From contig CACAEJ010000017.1 of NCBI GenBank assembly GCA_902531515.1, forward strand, positions 1 through 33,424: a stretch of 33,424 nucleotides of DNA, given 5' to 3'. Source of the DNA: an uncultured Pseudohongiella sp. (GTDB lineage: Bacteria; Pseudomonadota; Gammaproteobacteria; Pseudomonadales; Pseudohongiellaceae). Each line of letters starts with the position of its first letter. The stretch's first letter is position 1. Below the pieces are notes generated by a model, which had not been told where the DNA came from, made no database searches, and was given only the letters and a program-made list of their open reading frames with translations. Shown here one piece after another: positions 1 to 9,833 of the stretch. A program made the translations under genes and the position numbers.

Positions 1-788
1 CATTAAATTATGCGGATAATTCTAGTTCCGACATTAAGCTTTATCAATTCGGGTTAGCTCCGGAAGACGAAATCCAGGAAGTGATCAACATAGCCTGGGG
101 GGATGGTCATCGAACTGCAGCTATCCTTGTGCCTGAAAAAGGAGATTACCAAGAATTACAGAAATTTTTTGAAAATTCATGGACTAAAAAAGGGGGCCAA
201 GTTGTTTCGAAAGTAAATTTTCATGAAGGTTCTAATTATGCGGAAGTAGTGAAAAGGCTTATGGCGATCGATAGCAGTGAGATCCGAGCTGGAAACCTCC
301 TAAATCTATTACCGCGCAGAAATATGGAGTTCATACCCAGAACAAGGAAAGATGTGGACTTCATCTTTTTGGTCGCTAGTCCTAATGAAGGTAGGCAGAT
401 AAAGCCAACCCTGGCATTCTACTTTGCAGAGGATATTCCTGTTTATTCAATTCCGTCGATTTATGAGGGATCTGAAAATCCTGCAGAGAACAGAGATCTC
501 GATGGGGTTATCTTTGCGGACGCACCATGGATTTTGGGACCAGATACCGATCTTAACAGATCGATAGACGAGGACCTCCGTCCAGTAACTGGGCCTCTGA
601 GAAGGCTTCGTGCTATGGGAATTGATAGTTTTAGACTATATCCAAGACTTCGACAATTTAACAATGGCAGTATTCAATTTATGCAAGGCGCGACTGGTCA
701 ACTTTTCATTAGTGAAAGCCAAAAATTTCGTCGTAAATTAAAAGCTGCGCGATTTGAGCAGGGGATTGCCACACTAATTGATCGATAG
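1..788 (+). CDS. lpoA: LpoA/LppC-family penicillin-binding protein activator, 3' part
   Basis: This is the C-terminal part of an outer-membrane lipoprotein that in the family activates penicillin-binding protein 1A during peptidoglycan synthesis. The frame is open from base 3, and the first visible in-frame start-like codon (GTG at 81) lies inside the domain, so the gene begins upstream of the window. The visible 262 or so residues have the periplasmic-binding-protein fold typical of the LpoA C-terminal domain, including FIFLVASPNEGRQIKP and a late FMQGATGQLFI segment. The identity is supported by the diaA and dolP genes that follow, the usual gammaproteobacterial order. The N-terminal TPR domain and lipobox are not visible. 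Identity is confident from family pattern and synteny. Confidence 0.87.
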   Translation, partial: LNYADNSSSDIKLYQFGLAPEDEIQEVINIAWGDGHRTAAILVPEKGDYQELQKFFENSWTKKGGQVVSKVNFHEGSNYAEVVKRLMAIDSSEIRAGNLLNLLPRRNMEFIPRTRKDVDFIFLVASPNEGRQIKPTLAFYFAEDIPVYSIPSIYEGSENPAENRDLDGVIFADAPWILGPDTDLNRSIDEDLRPVTGPLRRLRAMGIDSFRLYPRLRQFNNGSIQFMQGATGQLFISESQKFRRKLKAARFEQGIATLIDR

Positions 789-940
789 TAGTCTATTTTA
801 GTCGATAAAGATTACCACAGAAACTTTTCATGCAGAATGAAAGCCTACTTAGAAAAAAAAGCATTAAAAATCTAGGCACAAAAAGGTAACACTGACCATT
901 AATCTGCCGATAAACAGTAGTCCGTTCGGTAATACCTTAG

Positions 941-2118
<1,178 letters not shown>

Positions 2119-2129
2119 ACAACTTTTAT

Positions 2130-2537
2130 TTATTTTACGATTTTTAACGACGGCTTCTTTGCTCGTTTAGCGGATAAACTTTCTTTTTTGATATTACTGG
2201 GCTCCTCAGGTGGCTCAGGAGGATCATCAGCTTCGAACATCATACCTTGCCCATTTTCTTTTGCATATATTCCGAGAATAGATCGAATTGGCACCACCAC
2301 TTTCTTGGGTATTCCTCCAAATCTACCGTCAAAATCCATTGATTCATTAGCGATTGAAATCGACTGAACAGCAGCGGGAGAAATATTTAAAACAATCTGA
2401 CCGTCTTTTACATGCTCCTGTGGAACTTCAACCCCTTTTCCGAAAGCGTCGACCAGTACATAAGGCGTACACTGATTTTCAAGAATCCAATCGTACAGAG
2501 CACGGATAATATACGGTCTACTGGAAGTCATTGTCAT
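2130..2537 (-). CDS. sspB: ClpXP adaptor SspB
   Basis: A 135-residue protein matching SspB, which tethers ssrA-tagged and some other substrates to the ClpXP protease. The N-terminal substrate-binding domain (about 1-105) opens with SSRPYIIRALYDWILEN and includes the GRFGG element. A proline- and acid-rich linker follows, then a short basic tail ending KPSLKIVK, which fits the ClpX-binding motif of SspB tails. It lies 31 bases downstream of sspA, probably in one transcript with it. Confidence 0.95.
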   Translation of the reverse strand: MTMTSSRPYIIRALYDWILENQCTPYVLVDAFGKGVEVPQEHVKDGQIVLNISPAAVQSISIANESMDFDGRFGGIPKKVVVPIRSILGIYAKENGQGMMFEADDPPEPPEEPSNIKKESLSAKRAKKPSLKIVK

Positions 2538-2568
2538 AGCAAAAGAACCTATAACTATTCGGCGTAAA

Positions 2569-3201
2569 CTACATCATATCCCTTTCTTTTTCTGAAAGGC
2601 TATCCATAACCGATTCTCTTTCGAATAGACGATCTCGGTAACTTAGTAATGGTTTAATACTTTTATTATTCGGAAGCTGAATACCCATCATTGGTAAACG
2701 CCATAAAATCGGACAGACACAGCAATCTACTATAGTGAAGTCATCACTCATAAAGAATGGTTTTTCTCCGAATATTGGAGCGATAGAGACAATGCTCTCG
2801 CGCAACTCTTTACGCATTTTATCTTGTTGCGATGGAGTACCCTTTTCATCCAGAAGTGAATCTACTAGAGAGCACCAGTCTCGGCGAATTCGATAAATCC
2901 AGAGTCTGCTGTGTGCTCGAGCAACAGGGTATACAGGAAAGAGTGGAGGATGCGGAAAACGCTCATCGAGATACTCCATCATTATATCTGCTTCATAGAG
3001 AACTAAATCACGATCAATCAGAGTTGGTAATGTGTTGTAGGGATTGAGACTTGCTAGATCCTCCGGTTTGTTATTGGGGTCAACATCTATCGTCTCCACC
3101 GTTACACCTTTTTCAGCTAGAACTATTCGTACTCGATGACTGTAATGGTTATCTCCATCTGAGTAGAATGTCATAGAAGATCGTTTGGCTACAACACCCA
3201 T
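2569..3201 (-). CDS. sspA: Stringent starvation protein A (SspA)
   Basis: A 210-residue GST-fold protein without glutathione transferase activity in characterised members; it binds RNA polymerase and alters transcription in stationary phase and acid stress. The thioredoxin-like N-terminal half and helical C-terminal half are both present. The surface motif PHPPL after YLDERF is conserved; in E. coli the PHP residues matter for function. The ATG at 3201 gives the same short N-terminal extension (MGVVAKRSSMTFYS) as E. coli SspA. It sits downstream of the bc1 genes and upstream of sspB, the usual order in Pseudomonas-like genomes. Confidence 0.95.
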   Translation of the reverse strand: MGVVAKRSSMTFYSDGDNHYSHRVRIVLAEKGVTVETIDVDPNNKPEDLASLNPYNTLPTLIDRDLVLYEADIMMEYLDERFPHPPLFPVYPVARAHSRLWIYRIRRDWCSLVDSLLDEKGTPSQQDKMRKELRESIVSIAPIFGEKPFFMSDDFTIVDCCVCPILWRLPMMGIQLPNNKSIKPLLSYRDRLFERESVMDSLSEKERDMM

Positions 3202-3243
3202 AATTTGACCTTTTTTAATTCTTAAATTTTATGTTTATGTTTC

Positions 3244-5295
3244 TTAGTGGTAATCTTTAGAGAACTCTTTCCCCATTAAAAATACAAGTATGTAAAGAAA
3301 CGCCAAAAATGCTAACACCCAAAGACCTATGTCTTGCCTGCGGTCTCTAACAGGTTCTCCGACGTAATAAAGAAAATTAGTCAAATCGGCTATTGCGGCA
3401 TCAAATTCATTCTGAGATAACAATCCGTTGCCAGATGAATGAAGTTCGCAATGTTCTCCATTATCATCACAATCTCTCGTAACATCTCCCTGAAGCTCGT
3501 ATAAGACATTAGGCATTCCAACGTTTTCATATATGGTGTTATTAGTACCGAGAGGTCTCGATTCATCGTTATAAAAAGACCTCAAGTAAGTGTATAACCA
3601 GTCTGGAGAATGAACTCGCCCTGCTAAAGTCAAATCGGGCGGAGCAGCACCAAACCAACTTTCAGCATCTGTGTTAGACATCGAGTTTAGGATCAAGTCA
3701 CCTATCAAAGAGTCGTCAAAAATTAAATTGGCCGAAGCCAAATCATGAGGAATTTCTAGATCGTCCGCCGTTCTTTCATAACGTGCATAACCCAACTCAT
3801 GACAGCTGACACAGTAATTGATGTAATACTTGAATCCTCGTTGCAATGATTCCTTGTCGTCAAAATTCGTTTCAACATGATCAAGATCAAGGTTGCCTGC
3901 TGAAGCCGCTTCTACCTCACTAGACACGAGCATAAGTGGAATAACAACAAGGAAGGCGATTAAAAGCAAACTTCCTATCAATTGGGGAATGGTTATAAAT
4001 CTCCCGGTTAGTCGCTTGGGAGGCTCTGCAGTGCTCTCAAACCTTGTGTACCATGGCATTGCGAAAAAATAAGTAAAATACACCAACGTCATTATTTGGG
4101 CTAAAAGAGTTTTACCAGGACTTACCGCCTGCGTTCCAAGGTATCCAAGCGTAATGAAAGAAACTATAAACATTAAAAGGGCAAAACGACTTAACTTACC
4201 CTTATAGCGCATCGACTTTACTGGACTTTTATCTAACCAGGGCAGGACGAACAATATTCCTATTGCACCAAACATCACTAACATTCCCCAAAACTTTGCA
4301 TCAATACCAAAGAGCGGAATAGTCACAGCTCGGAGCATGGAGTAGAAGGGTGTGTAATACCATACTGGTGGCACGTGTTCTGGGGTTTTTAAAGAATCAG
4401 CTTCTTGAAAGTTCGCTAACTCTAAAAAATATCCGCCCATTTCAGGAGCAAAAAATACAACCGAGCAAAAAGCAAGCAAGAATAGAACAACACCACCTAA
4501 ATCATGATACAAGGTATAGTAAGGATGGAAAGGAACGCTATCCACAGGAATCCCATCTGGTCCTTTATTCGCCTTAATTTCAACCCCATCTGGATTATTA
4601 GACCCGACCTCATGAAGCGCCAGTATATGAACCACCACTAAACCAATTAAAACCATTGGCAGGGCAACAACGTGGAGCGCAAAAAACCGATTTAGGGTCG
4701 CTCCGGATATCAGATAATCTCCTCGAATCCAAACTAGCAAGTCTTCTCCAATAACCGGAATGGCCCCGAACAGCGAAACGATTACATTTGCCCCCCAATA
4801 AGACATCTGACCCCATGGAAGTACGTAACCCATAAAACCTTCCGCCATCAGGACGAGATATATGGCCATACCGATGACCCAGATTAGTTCTCTCGGCCTT
4901 TTATACGAACCGTATAGCAATCCTCTAAACATATGCAGATATACAACGATGAAGAAAGCCGATGCTCCAGTCGAATGTAAATAACGCAGTAGCCACCCAT
5001 ACTCAACATCCCGCATGATATACTCTACCGAGGCAAAGGCACTCTCCGCACTGGGCGTATAATTCATCGTTAGAAAAATTCCGCTCACTAGTTGAATAAC
5101 AAGTACCAGCAGAGAAAGAACGCCAAAGAAATACCAGAAGTTGAAATTTTTTGGCGCGTAATAATTGCTCATGTGCTTTTTCCAAGCGGCCACGATAGGC
5201 AGTCTGGCGTCAGTCCAATCTCTCATTCCGATGAGAGTTTTCATCAAGCGACTATGTTTACGATCAGCGTTTCCCAGTTGAGTAGAATCACTCAT
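3244..5295 (-). CDS. Fused cytochrome b/cytochrome c1 of the bc1 complex
   Basis: One open frame of 683 codons encodes both haem subunits of ubiquinol:cytochrome c oxidoreductase. Residues 1 to about 428 are cytochrome b: four haem-ligand histidines (H107, H121, H208, H223) and the Qo-site motif PVWY (310-313). Residues about 432-463 form a hydrophobic stretch ending EVEAASA, which looks like the former c1 signal peptide with a possible cleavage site. Residues about 465-683 are cytochrome c1: haem motif CVSCH (495-499), axial-ligand motif NVGMP (M594) and a C-terminal membrane anchor. Most gammaproteobacteria have separate petB and petC; the layout resembles fbcH of Bradyrhizobium, whose product is cut after translation. 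Its ATG overlaps the Rieske stop (ATGA). Confidence 0.95.
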   Translation of the reverse strand: MSDSTQLGNADRKHSRLMKTLIGMRDWTDARLPIVAAWKKHMSNYYAPKNFNFWYFFGVLSLLVLVIQLVSGIFLTMNYTPSAESAFASVEYIMRDVEYGWLLRYLHSTGASAFFIVVYLHMFRGLLYGSYKRPRELIWVIGMAIYLVLMAEGFMGYVLPWGQMSYWGANVIVSLFGAIPVIGEDLLVWIRGDYLISGATLNRFFALHVVALPMVLIGLVVVHILALHEVGSNNPDGVEIKANKGPDGIPVDSVPFHPYYTLYHDLGGVVLFLLAFCSVVFFAPEMGGYFLELANFQEADSLKTPEHVPPVWYYTPFYSMLRAVTIPLFGIDAKFWGMLVMFGAIGILFVLPWLDKSPVKSMRYKGKLSRFALLMFIVSFITLGYLGTQAVSPGKTLLAQIMTLVYFTYFFAMPWYTRFESTAEPPKRLTGRFITIPQLIGSLLLIAFLVVIPLMLVSSEVEAASAGNLDLDHVETNFDDKESLQRGFKYYINYCVSCHELGYARYERTADDLEIPHDLASANLIFDDSLIGDLILNSMSNTDAESWFGAAPPDLTLAGRVHSPDWLYTYLRSFYNDESRPLGTNNTIYENVGMPNVLYELQGDVTRDCDDNGEHCELHSSGNGLLSQNEFDAAIADLTNFLYYVGEPVRDRRQDIGLWVLAFLAFLYILVFLMGKEFSKDYH

Positions 5296-5894
5296 GCCGC
5301 GGTCTCCTCGTCGACCCCTACAATTAAAACATCGTCCCCTTCAAATGAATGGGGAGGAACTTGCATATTGCGTGACGCCGGTGAGCCGCTGTATACCCGA
5401 CCTGCTAAATCGAACCTCGATCCATGACAGGGACAAAAGAATCCGCCCTTCCACTCATTGTCGAAAGGCTCTGGCTGGAGTTCGATGTGAGGTGTTGGGG
5501 AACAAAAAAGATGGGGACAAAGACCAACCAGAACCATCACATCCGGTCTACGAGATCTGAATTCGTTTTGTGCATAGCCTGGCTGCTCAGGTTCCTGAGA
5601 ATTTGGATCGGATAGCCGACCAGGATTTTCGTTCAGTGCGTCCAACGCATCATCACTGCGCTTGATCACAAATATCGGCCGACCACGCCAAGCTGGGATT
5701 GGTCCTAACATTTCTCCGGATTGGAGCCTACTTATATCAATTCGGACCGGAGCCCCTGCCGCCCTCGCTTTGGCACTTGGGTTCCAGGAGCCTACAAAGG
5801 GCATTGCGGCCCCAGCTACCCCTGCGACACCAGCAGCGGATGTTGAACCCACAAGAAATTTTCTACGGCCAGCATTAGCACTGTCGTTAGTCAC
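5292..5894 (-). CDS. petA: Rieske iron-sulfur subunit of the bc1 complex, variant cluster loop
   Basis: A 200-residue Rieske protein carrying the 2Fe-2S centre that takes electrons from quinol in the bc1 complex. Twin arginines (RRKFL, 10-14) and a hydrophobic stretch mark a Tat-targeted N-terminal anchor. Cluster ligands are C126/H128 and C154/H157, with C131 and C156 as the usual disulfide pair. Loop 2 is the standard CPCHGS, but loop 1 reads CPHLFC where the family has CTHLGC, so Thr127 and Gly130 positions hold Pro and Phe. The start is GTG at 5894 with a GGGAG-type ribosome site at about 5905-5909. Co-translated with the cytochrome b/c1 gene by a four-base overlap. Confidence 0.95.
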   Translation of the reverse strand: MTNDSANAGRRKFLVGSTSAAGVAGVAGAAMPFVGSWNPSAKARAAGAPVRIDISRLQSGEMLGPIPAWRGRPIFVIKRSDDALDALNENPGRLSDPNSQEPEQPGYAQNEFRSRRPDVMVLVGLCPHLFCSPTPHIELQPEPFDNEWKGGFFCPCHGSRFDLAGRVYSGSPASRNMQVPPHSFEGDDVLIVGVDEETAA

Positions 5895-6008
5895 CGTAAT
5901 TTTCTCCCTGAGAACAAAATATAAAATTTCGGAACATTAAATACGTTTAACAGTAGTCTTTTAGATCTGCCTGCAACTTCCACTAGCCTAGACGACAATT
6001 CCTTCACA

Positions 6009-6037
6009 ATAGTACCCAAAATTCGCAATATTATCAA
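6009..6037 (-). promoter_or_regulatory. Putative sigma-70 promoter for the bc1 operon
   Basis: On the minus strand TTGATA (6032-6037) and TACTAT (6009-6014) are separated by exactly 17 bases. Transcription would start near 6002 and leave a leader of about 108 bases before the Rieske GTG. The assignment rests on hexamer match and spacing only. Confidence 0.45.
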
Positions 6038-6105
6038 GAGTGCTAAGAAACGAAATAGACCGTATCCTATTGATCTTAATAGTAATTAAATTTTTTTCAA
6101 GCCAT

Positions 6106-6141
6106 AAAAAAACGCCAATTTCGTGTAGAAATATAGCGTTT
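6106..6141 (-). terminator. Rho-independent terminator after rpsI
   Basis: On the minus strand AAACGC (6136-6141) pairs with GCGTTT (6110-6115), with an inner stem ATTTC/GAAAT around TACAC, followed by a run of T (complement of A at 6106-6109). It lies 20 bases beyond the rpsI stop and separates the ribosomal-protein pair from the bc1 promoter. Confidence 0.7.
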
Positions 6142-6160
6142 CCGTACCTTGCCAAATACT

Positions 6161-6553
6161 CTATCTTTTAGAAAATTGTGGTTTCTTTCTAGCCTTTCTA
6201 AGACCTACCTTCTTACGTTCAACTTCTCGCGCATCTCGTGAAACAAAGCCTGCCTGTCTTAATTTCGGCTTTAATTCAGAATCGTAATCCATCAAGGCTC
6301 TAGTAATACCATGTCTAATCGCTCCGGCTTGGCCAAAACTTCCGCCCCCACTAACCGTAACCTTAATATCAAATTTTTCCGTCATTTCAACCAACTCCAA
6401 GGGTTGTTTGACAATCATTCTGGCAACTTCTCGTCCAAAGTAAGTCTCTAGTGGTCGTCTATTTACCGTAATATCTCCCCGACCACTACTCATGAAAACC
6501 CGAGCGGTAGAGGTTTTTCGACGGCCAGTGCCATAATAGTGGGTCGCTGTCAT
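6161..6553 (-). CDS. rpsI: 30S ribosomal protein S9
   Basis: A 130-residue S9 protein of normal length. It opens with [15 protein letters not shown], has the [15 protein letters not shown] core and ends in the basic tail KKPQFSKR that reaches the P site of the ribosome in known structures. It starts at ATG 6553, 12 bases after the rplM stop, in the standard rplM-rpsI operon. Confidence 0.98.
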   Translation of the reverse strand: MTATHYYGTGRRKTSTARVFMSSGRGDITVNRRPLETYFGREVARMIVKQPLELVEMTEKFDIKVTVSGGGSFGQAGAIRHGITRALMDYDSELKPKLRQAGFVSRDAREVERKKVGLRKARKKPQFSKR

Positions 6554-6565
6554 GAATAAATATAC

Positions 6566-6994
6566 CTATAGTTTAACGGCTTGCGGTTGTTGTGCAGTGT
6601 GTGGATGATCCCCGCCTGCATATACTTTTAATTTTTTGAACATAGTCCGTCCCAGTGGCGTTCTAGGTAACATGCCTTTTACGGCCAACTGTATAATCCT
6701 TTCAGGTGCTTTCCTTTGTAATTTCTCGAAAGAAACGGACTTTAATCCACCCGGATAACCTGAATGTGAGTGGTATAATTTGTCTTTAGACTTTTTTCCG
6801 GTAACAGCCACCTTTTCAGCGTTAATGACGACTACATAGTCACCAGTATCCACGTGCGGCGTAAATTCGGCCTTATGCTTGCCCCTCAATCGAGATGCAA
6901 TTTCCGCAGCCATGCGCCCGAGAGTCTGGCCTGATGCATCGAGCAGTAGCCAGTTCTGAGGGACTTGCTTAGATTTAGCACTGTAGGTTTTCAT
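6566..6994 (-). CDS. rplM: 50S ribosomal protein L13
   Basis: A 142-residue L13 protein, the same length as in E. coli, starting MKTYSAKS and containing [19 protein letters not shown] and [10 protein letters not shown]. The frame stays open upstream to 7048, but I choose the ATG at 6994: it matches the family N-terminus, and a good promoter (7027-7055) lies between the two candidate starts, so the longer form would begin inside the promoter. The extra 18 residues have no counterpart in L13. Confidence 0.97.
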   Translation of the reverse strand: MKTYSAKSKQVPQNWLLLDASGQTLGRMAAEIASRLRGKHKAEFTPHVDTGDYVVVINAEKVAVTGKKSKDKLYHSHSGYPGGLKSVSFEKLQRKAPERIIQLAVKGMLPRTPLGRTMFKKLKVYAGGDHPHTAQQPQAVKL

Positions 6995-7026
6995 TATTAC
7001 AAAGGCAAGAAATACTTGGAGGGCGC

Positions 7027-7055
7027 ATACTAGCTGAGCTAAAGACAATATTCAA
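7027..7055 (-). promoter_or_regulatory. Putative sigma-70 promoter for rplM-rpsI
   Basis: On the minus strand TTGAAT (7050-7055) and TAGTAT (7027-7032) have a 17-base spacer. The predicted start near 7020 gives a leader of about 26 bases to the rplM ATG at 6994. The leader is too short for a long L13-binding autoregulatory structure. Confidence 0.5.
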
Positions 7056-7135
7056 GAGGATTCGGGACAAGTACAGCTGATTGGTTGTTAATACAGACCA
7101 TTCATCCATCAATTATAGGTGTACTTGACGTGATA

Positions 7136-8251
7136 TTAAAGAACGACATGGGGACTAGCAAGGTATTCATATGACTGCATCTCAATCAGACGTGATTTAG
7201 TCCTCTCAAACTCAAACTTTAATTTCTGCCCCAAATATATATCTGCTATTTCGACATCTGCCGAAATTATCAGCTTTACCTTTCTATCATAAAACTCATC
7301 AATTAAGCTTACAAACCGTCTCGCTTTGTCGTCACTTTGATCATCGAGTTGAGAAACTCGGCTTAAGACTACCGCGTGACAGGTTCTTGCCAATTCTACA
7401 TAGTCAGCCGAACCTCGAGGTGCGCTGCATAAAACCTTAAAATCAAACCAAATTACACCCTCCACATTGTAACGAGTAGAAACTTCTCGGCCTAAAATTT
7501 CGATAGTCTCGTCAATCTGAATATCTGCAGGGTTAGGAACAAGCTCTGAAAAGTTCGTAAATAGCTGTTTTTCTATCTTGTCACTATGAGGGAAATGATA
7601 CAGTGTTGCGTTTGTTAAGCTTCGCAATCGATAATCCGTATCCCCACCCAATTCGATTACGTCGGTGGATTTTTTTATAAGTTGAATCGCAGGCAAGAAA
7701 CTATCTCTTTGCAATCCATCCTTGTAAAGCGAGTCCGGATGAATATTTGAGGTTGCAATAAACACTATACCTCTATCGAACAGACTCTTTAGTAACCCTG
7801 AAAGTAACATAGCGTCACCGATATCTAAAACAAAGAACTCATCAACACACAGAAGTCTTGTTTTTTTAGCGATTCTTGCAGCAATTAGCTCTAATGGGTT
7901 TTTCCGGCCTTGAAAAACCTGTAACTGTGTATGAACAGAATACATAAAACGATGGAAATGAATTCGCTGTTTATCGGGAAAAGGAATACATTCGAAAAAT
8001 AAGTCCATGAGGTATGTTTTCCCTCTCCCTACTCCACCCCATAGATAGATACCCTTTGTTGGTTTTTTCACACCCGCCCATTTTGGAATCAAACTAATGA
8101 GATGCCCCTTACTACCATCAGCGAGAACAAGTTTACCGAACAGTGATTCAAAAGCTTCAACAGCCTGTAGTTGTTTACTATCAAACGATACTAATTGCTT
8201 GGAAATATCATGCTCATAGCGCTGTAAGGGCGTCATACGGCTGTCATCCAT
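7136..8251 (-). CDS. zapE: Cell division AFG1-like ATPase ZapE
   Basis: A 371-residue AFG1/ZapE P-loop ATPase. In E. coli, ZapE joins the division ring late in constriction and affects FtsZ under low oxygen or high temperature. Walker A is GGVGRGKT (72-79), Walker B is LLCVDEFFV, and a sensor-like FIATSN follows. Length is close to the E. coli protein. It starts at ATG 8251 and is divergent from zapG, the usual gammaproteobacterial arrangement next to rplM-rpsI. Confidence 0.94.
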   Translation of the reverse strand: MDDSRMTPLQRYEHDISKQLVSFDSKQLQAVEAFESLFGKLVLADGSKGHLISLIPKWAGVKKPTKGIYLWGGVGRGKTYLMDLFFECIPFPDKQRIHFHRFMYSVHTQLQVFQGRKNPLELIAARIAKKTRLLCVDEFFVLDIGDAMLLSGLLKSLFDRGIVFIATSNIHPDSLYKDGLQRDSFLPAIQLIKKSTDVIELGGDTDYRLRSLTNATLYHFPHSDKIEKQLFTNFSELVPNPADIQIDETIEILGREVSTRYNVEGVIWFDFKVLCSAPRGSADYVELARTCHAVVLSRVSQLDDQSDDKARRFVSLIDEFYDRKVKLIISADVEIADIYLGQKLKFEFERTKSRLIEMQSYEYLASPHVVL

Positions 8252-8339
8252 ATACGAATAAAGATCAAACTACTTCAAATAAATAAGCTTGATAATAACC
8301 GCAAACCAAACTAATTACAGCGAACCTGTTGATTTGAGG

Positions 8340-8345
8340 TATAAT
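8340..8345 (+). promoter_or_regulatory. Putative -10 element upstream of zapG
   Basis: A perfect TATAAT at 8340-8345 would start transcription near 8352, about 56 bases before the ATG of zapG at 8408. No good -35 is present; TTACAG lies 19 bases upstream. Low to moderate confidence. Confidence 0.35.
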
Positions 8346-8407
8346 CGATTGCTGATCCAGAAAATCAAGGCTTGCGTCGAATACCGACTACGGGGAAATT
8401 AATTCGG

Positions 8408-8863
8408 ATGTCAATATGGTTCATAGCAATTGGGTGTCTAGCCGTGGGTATAGTGATCGGAACTGCGTTTACAAGACAGCTAGGGACGGATGCTGCCCGC
8501 GTTAAGGAATTAGAAGAAAAGATAGCGAATATTATGGAATCTCACGAAGAATATCGTGAAAGTGTCAGCGAACACTTTAACGTAACTTCTGACTTAATTA
8601 ACCAAATGACAAGTAAATATAGAGAAGTGTATGAGCATCTTGCGAATGGTGCGCAGGATCTATGCTCCGCGAAGGTAGCTGAAAAACTTCTTCCTATTCA
8701 ACCAGACGCTATTTTTGAGAATGAAACTTCAATTAACGAAACTACGCAGATAAACGCACCCAAGGATTACGCAACTAAATCTGACCCCAGTCAAGCTGGA
8801 GCGCTGTCAGAAAGTTATGGTTTGAAGAGGTCAAAGATTAAAACAAGACCTAACAAGAACTAG
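8408..8863 (+). CDS. zapG: DUF1043 inner-membrane division/envelope protein ZapG (YhcB)
   Basis: A 151-residue protein with one N-terminal membrane segment (about residues 2-20, glycine- and isoleucine-rich) followed by a coiled-coil region with KELEEKIANIMESHEEYRESVSEHF-type heptads (described, about 30-75) and a low-complexity polar tail. This is the YhcB/ZapG pattern; the E. coli protein affects cell division and envelope growth. I choose ATG 8408 over the upstream TTG at 8372 because it places the membrane segment at the N-terminus and has GGGGAA about 11 bases upstream. Divergent from zapE as in related genomes. Confidence 0.85.
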   Translation: MSIWFIAIGCLAVGIVIGTAFTRQLGTDAARVKELEEKIANIMESHEEYRESVSEHFNVTSDLINQMTSKYREVYEHLANGAQDLCSAKVAEKLLPIQPDAIFENETSINETTQINAPKDYATKSDPSQAGALSESYGLKRSKIKTRPNKN

Positions 8864-8919
8864 CGCGAGTCCCCAAGATCGCCCTTTAGGCTCACTATTC
8901 GAATCCGAATTTTTATATT

Positions 8920-9828
8920 ATGACAGACTACAGCCTGACTCATTTAAAGCAACTTGAAGCTGAAAGCGTTCATATAATTCGCGAAGTCGCCGCCGAGTTT
9001 AGTAATCCGGTTATGCTTTACTCTATCGGCAAAGATTCATCAGTAATGCTTCACCTGGCATTGAAAGCGTTCTTCCCTGGCAAATTACCATTTCCCTTAC
9101 TACATGTTGATACGACTTGGAAATTTAAGGAAATGATTGAATTTAGAGAACTACAAAGAAAGGAGATGGGCCTAGATTTGATAGTTCATATTAACCAAGA
9201 AGGTGTGACTCAAGGTGTAGGCCCATTTACTCATGGCAGCGAAAAACATACTGACATCATGAAGACTCAAGCTCTCAAACAAGCTCTTACAAAACATAAA
9301 TTTGATGCTGCATTTGGTGGTGCGCGACGAGATGAGGAAAAGTCGAGAGCAAAGGAAAGAGTTTTTTCATTTCGCGATAAGAACCATGTGTGGGATCCTA
9401 AAAACCAACGACCAGAATTATGGAATATATACAATGGTAAGGTAAAAAAAGGCGAAAGCATTAGAGTATTCCCATTATCGAATTGGACCGAGTTAGATAT
9501 TTGGCAATACATTTACATTAATAGAATAAAAATTGTTCCACTCTATTACTCGAAAGAGAGACCAGTCGTAAATTTTGATGGTGTTGATATTTTGGTGGAT
9601 GATGAAAGAATGCCGATCCGCGAGGATCAGAAAGTGGAAATGAAAAGTGTTCGATTCAGAACATTAGGGTGTTACCCACTGACTGGCGCCGTGGAGTCTA
9701 ATGCGAGAACGCTTCCCGAGATAATTCAAGAAATGCTTTTAACAAGAAGTAGTGAAAGGCAAGGACGATTGATTGATACAGACCAAGCTGGGTCTATGGA
9801 AGAAAAGAAGCGAAAGGGATATTTCTAG
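8920..9828 (+). CDS. cysD: Sulfate adenylyltransferase subunit 2 (CysD)
   Basis: A 302-residue PP-loop ATP pyrophosphatase that forms adenosine 5'-phosphosulfate from ATP and sulfate together with the CysN GTPase. The PP-loop motif SIGKDSS is at 35-41, and the family blocks [15 protein letters not shown] and [13 protein letters not shown] are present. Length equals the E. coli protein. The stop is five bases before cysNC, so the two are one operon. No convincing ribosome site precedes ATG 8920; a small hairpin with a T run (8897-8914) lies directly upstream. Confidence 0.97.
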   Translation: MTDYSLTHLKQLEAESVHIIREVAAEFSNPVMLYSIGKDSSVMLHLALKAFFPGKLPFPLLHVDTTWKFKEMIEFRELQRKEMGLDLIVHINQEGVTQGVGPFTHGSEKHTDIMKTQALKQALTKHKFDAAFGGARRDEEKSRAKERVFSFRDKNHVWDPKNQRPELWNIYNGKVKKGESIRVFPLSNWTELDIWQYIYINRIKIVPLYYSKERPVVNFDGVDILVDDERMPIREDQKVEMKSVRFRTLGCYPLTGAVESNARTLPEIIQEMLLTRSSERQGRLIDTDQAGSMEEKKRKGYF

Positions 9829-9833
9829 TCATT

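Noticed and set aside
6995-7048. Longer L13 start at 7048
   Set aside because: The 18 added residues do not belong to L13, and a promoter candidate lies inside this stretch.
8897-8914. Small hairpin ATTCG/CGAAT with a T run just before cysD as a terminator
   Set aside because: The stem is only five AT-rich pairs and lies six bases from the cysD start; too weak to call.
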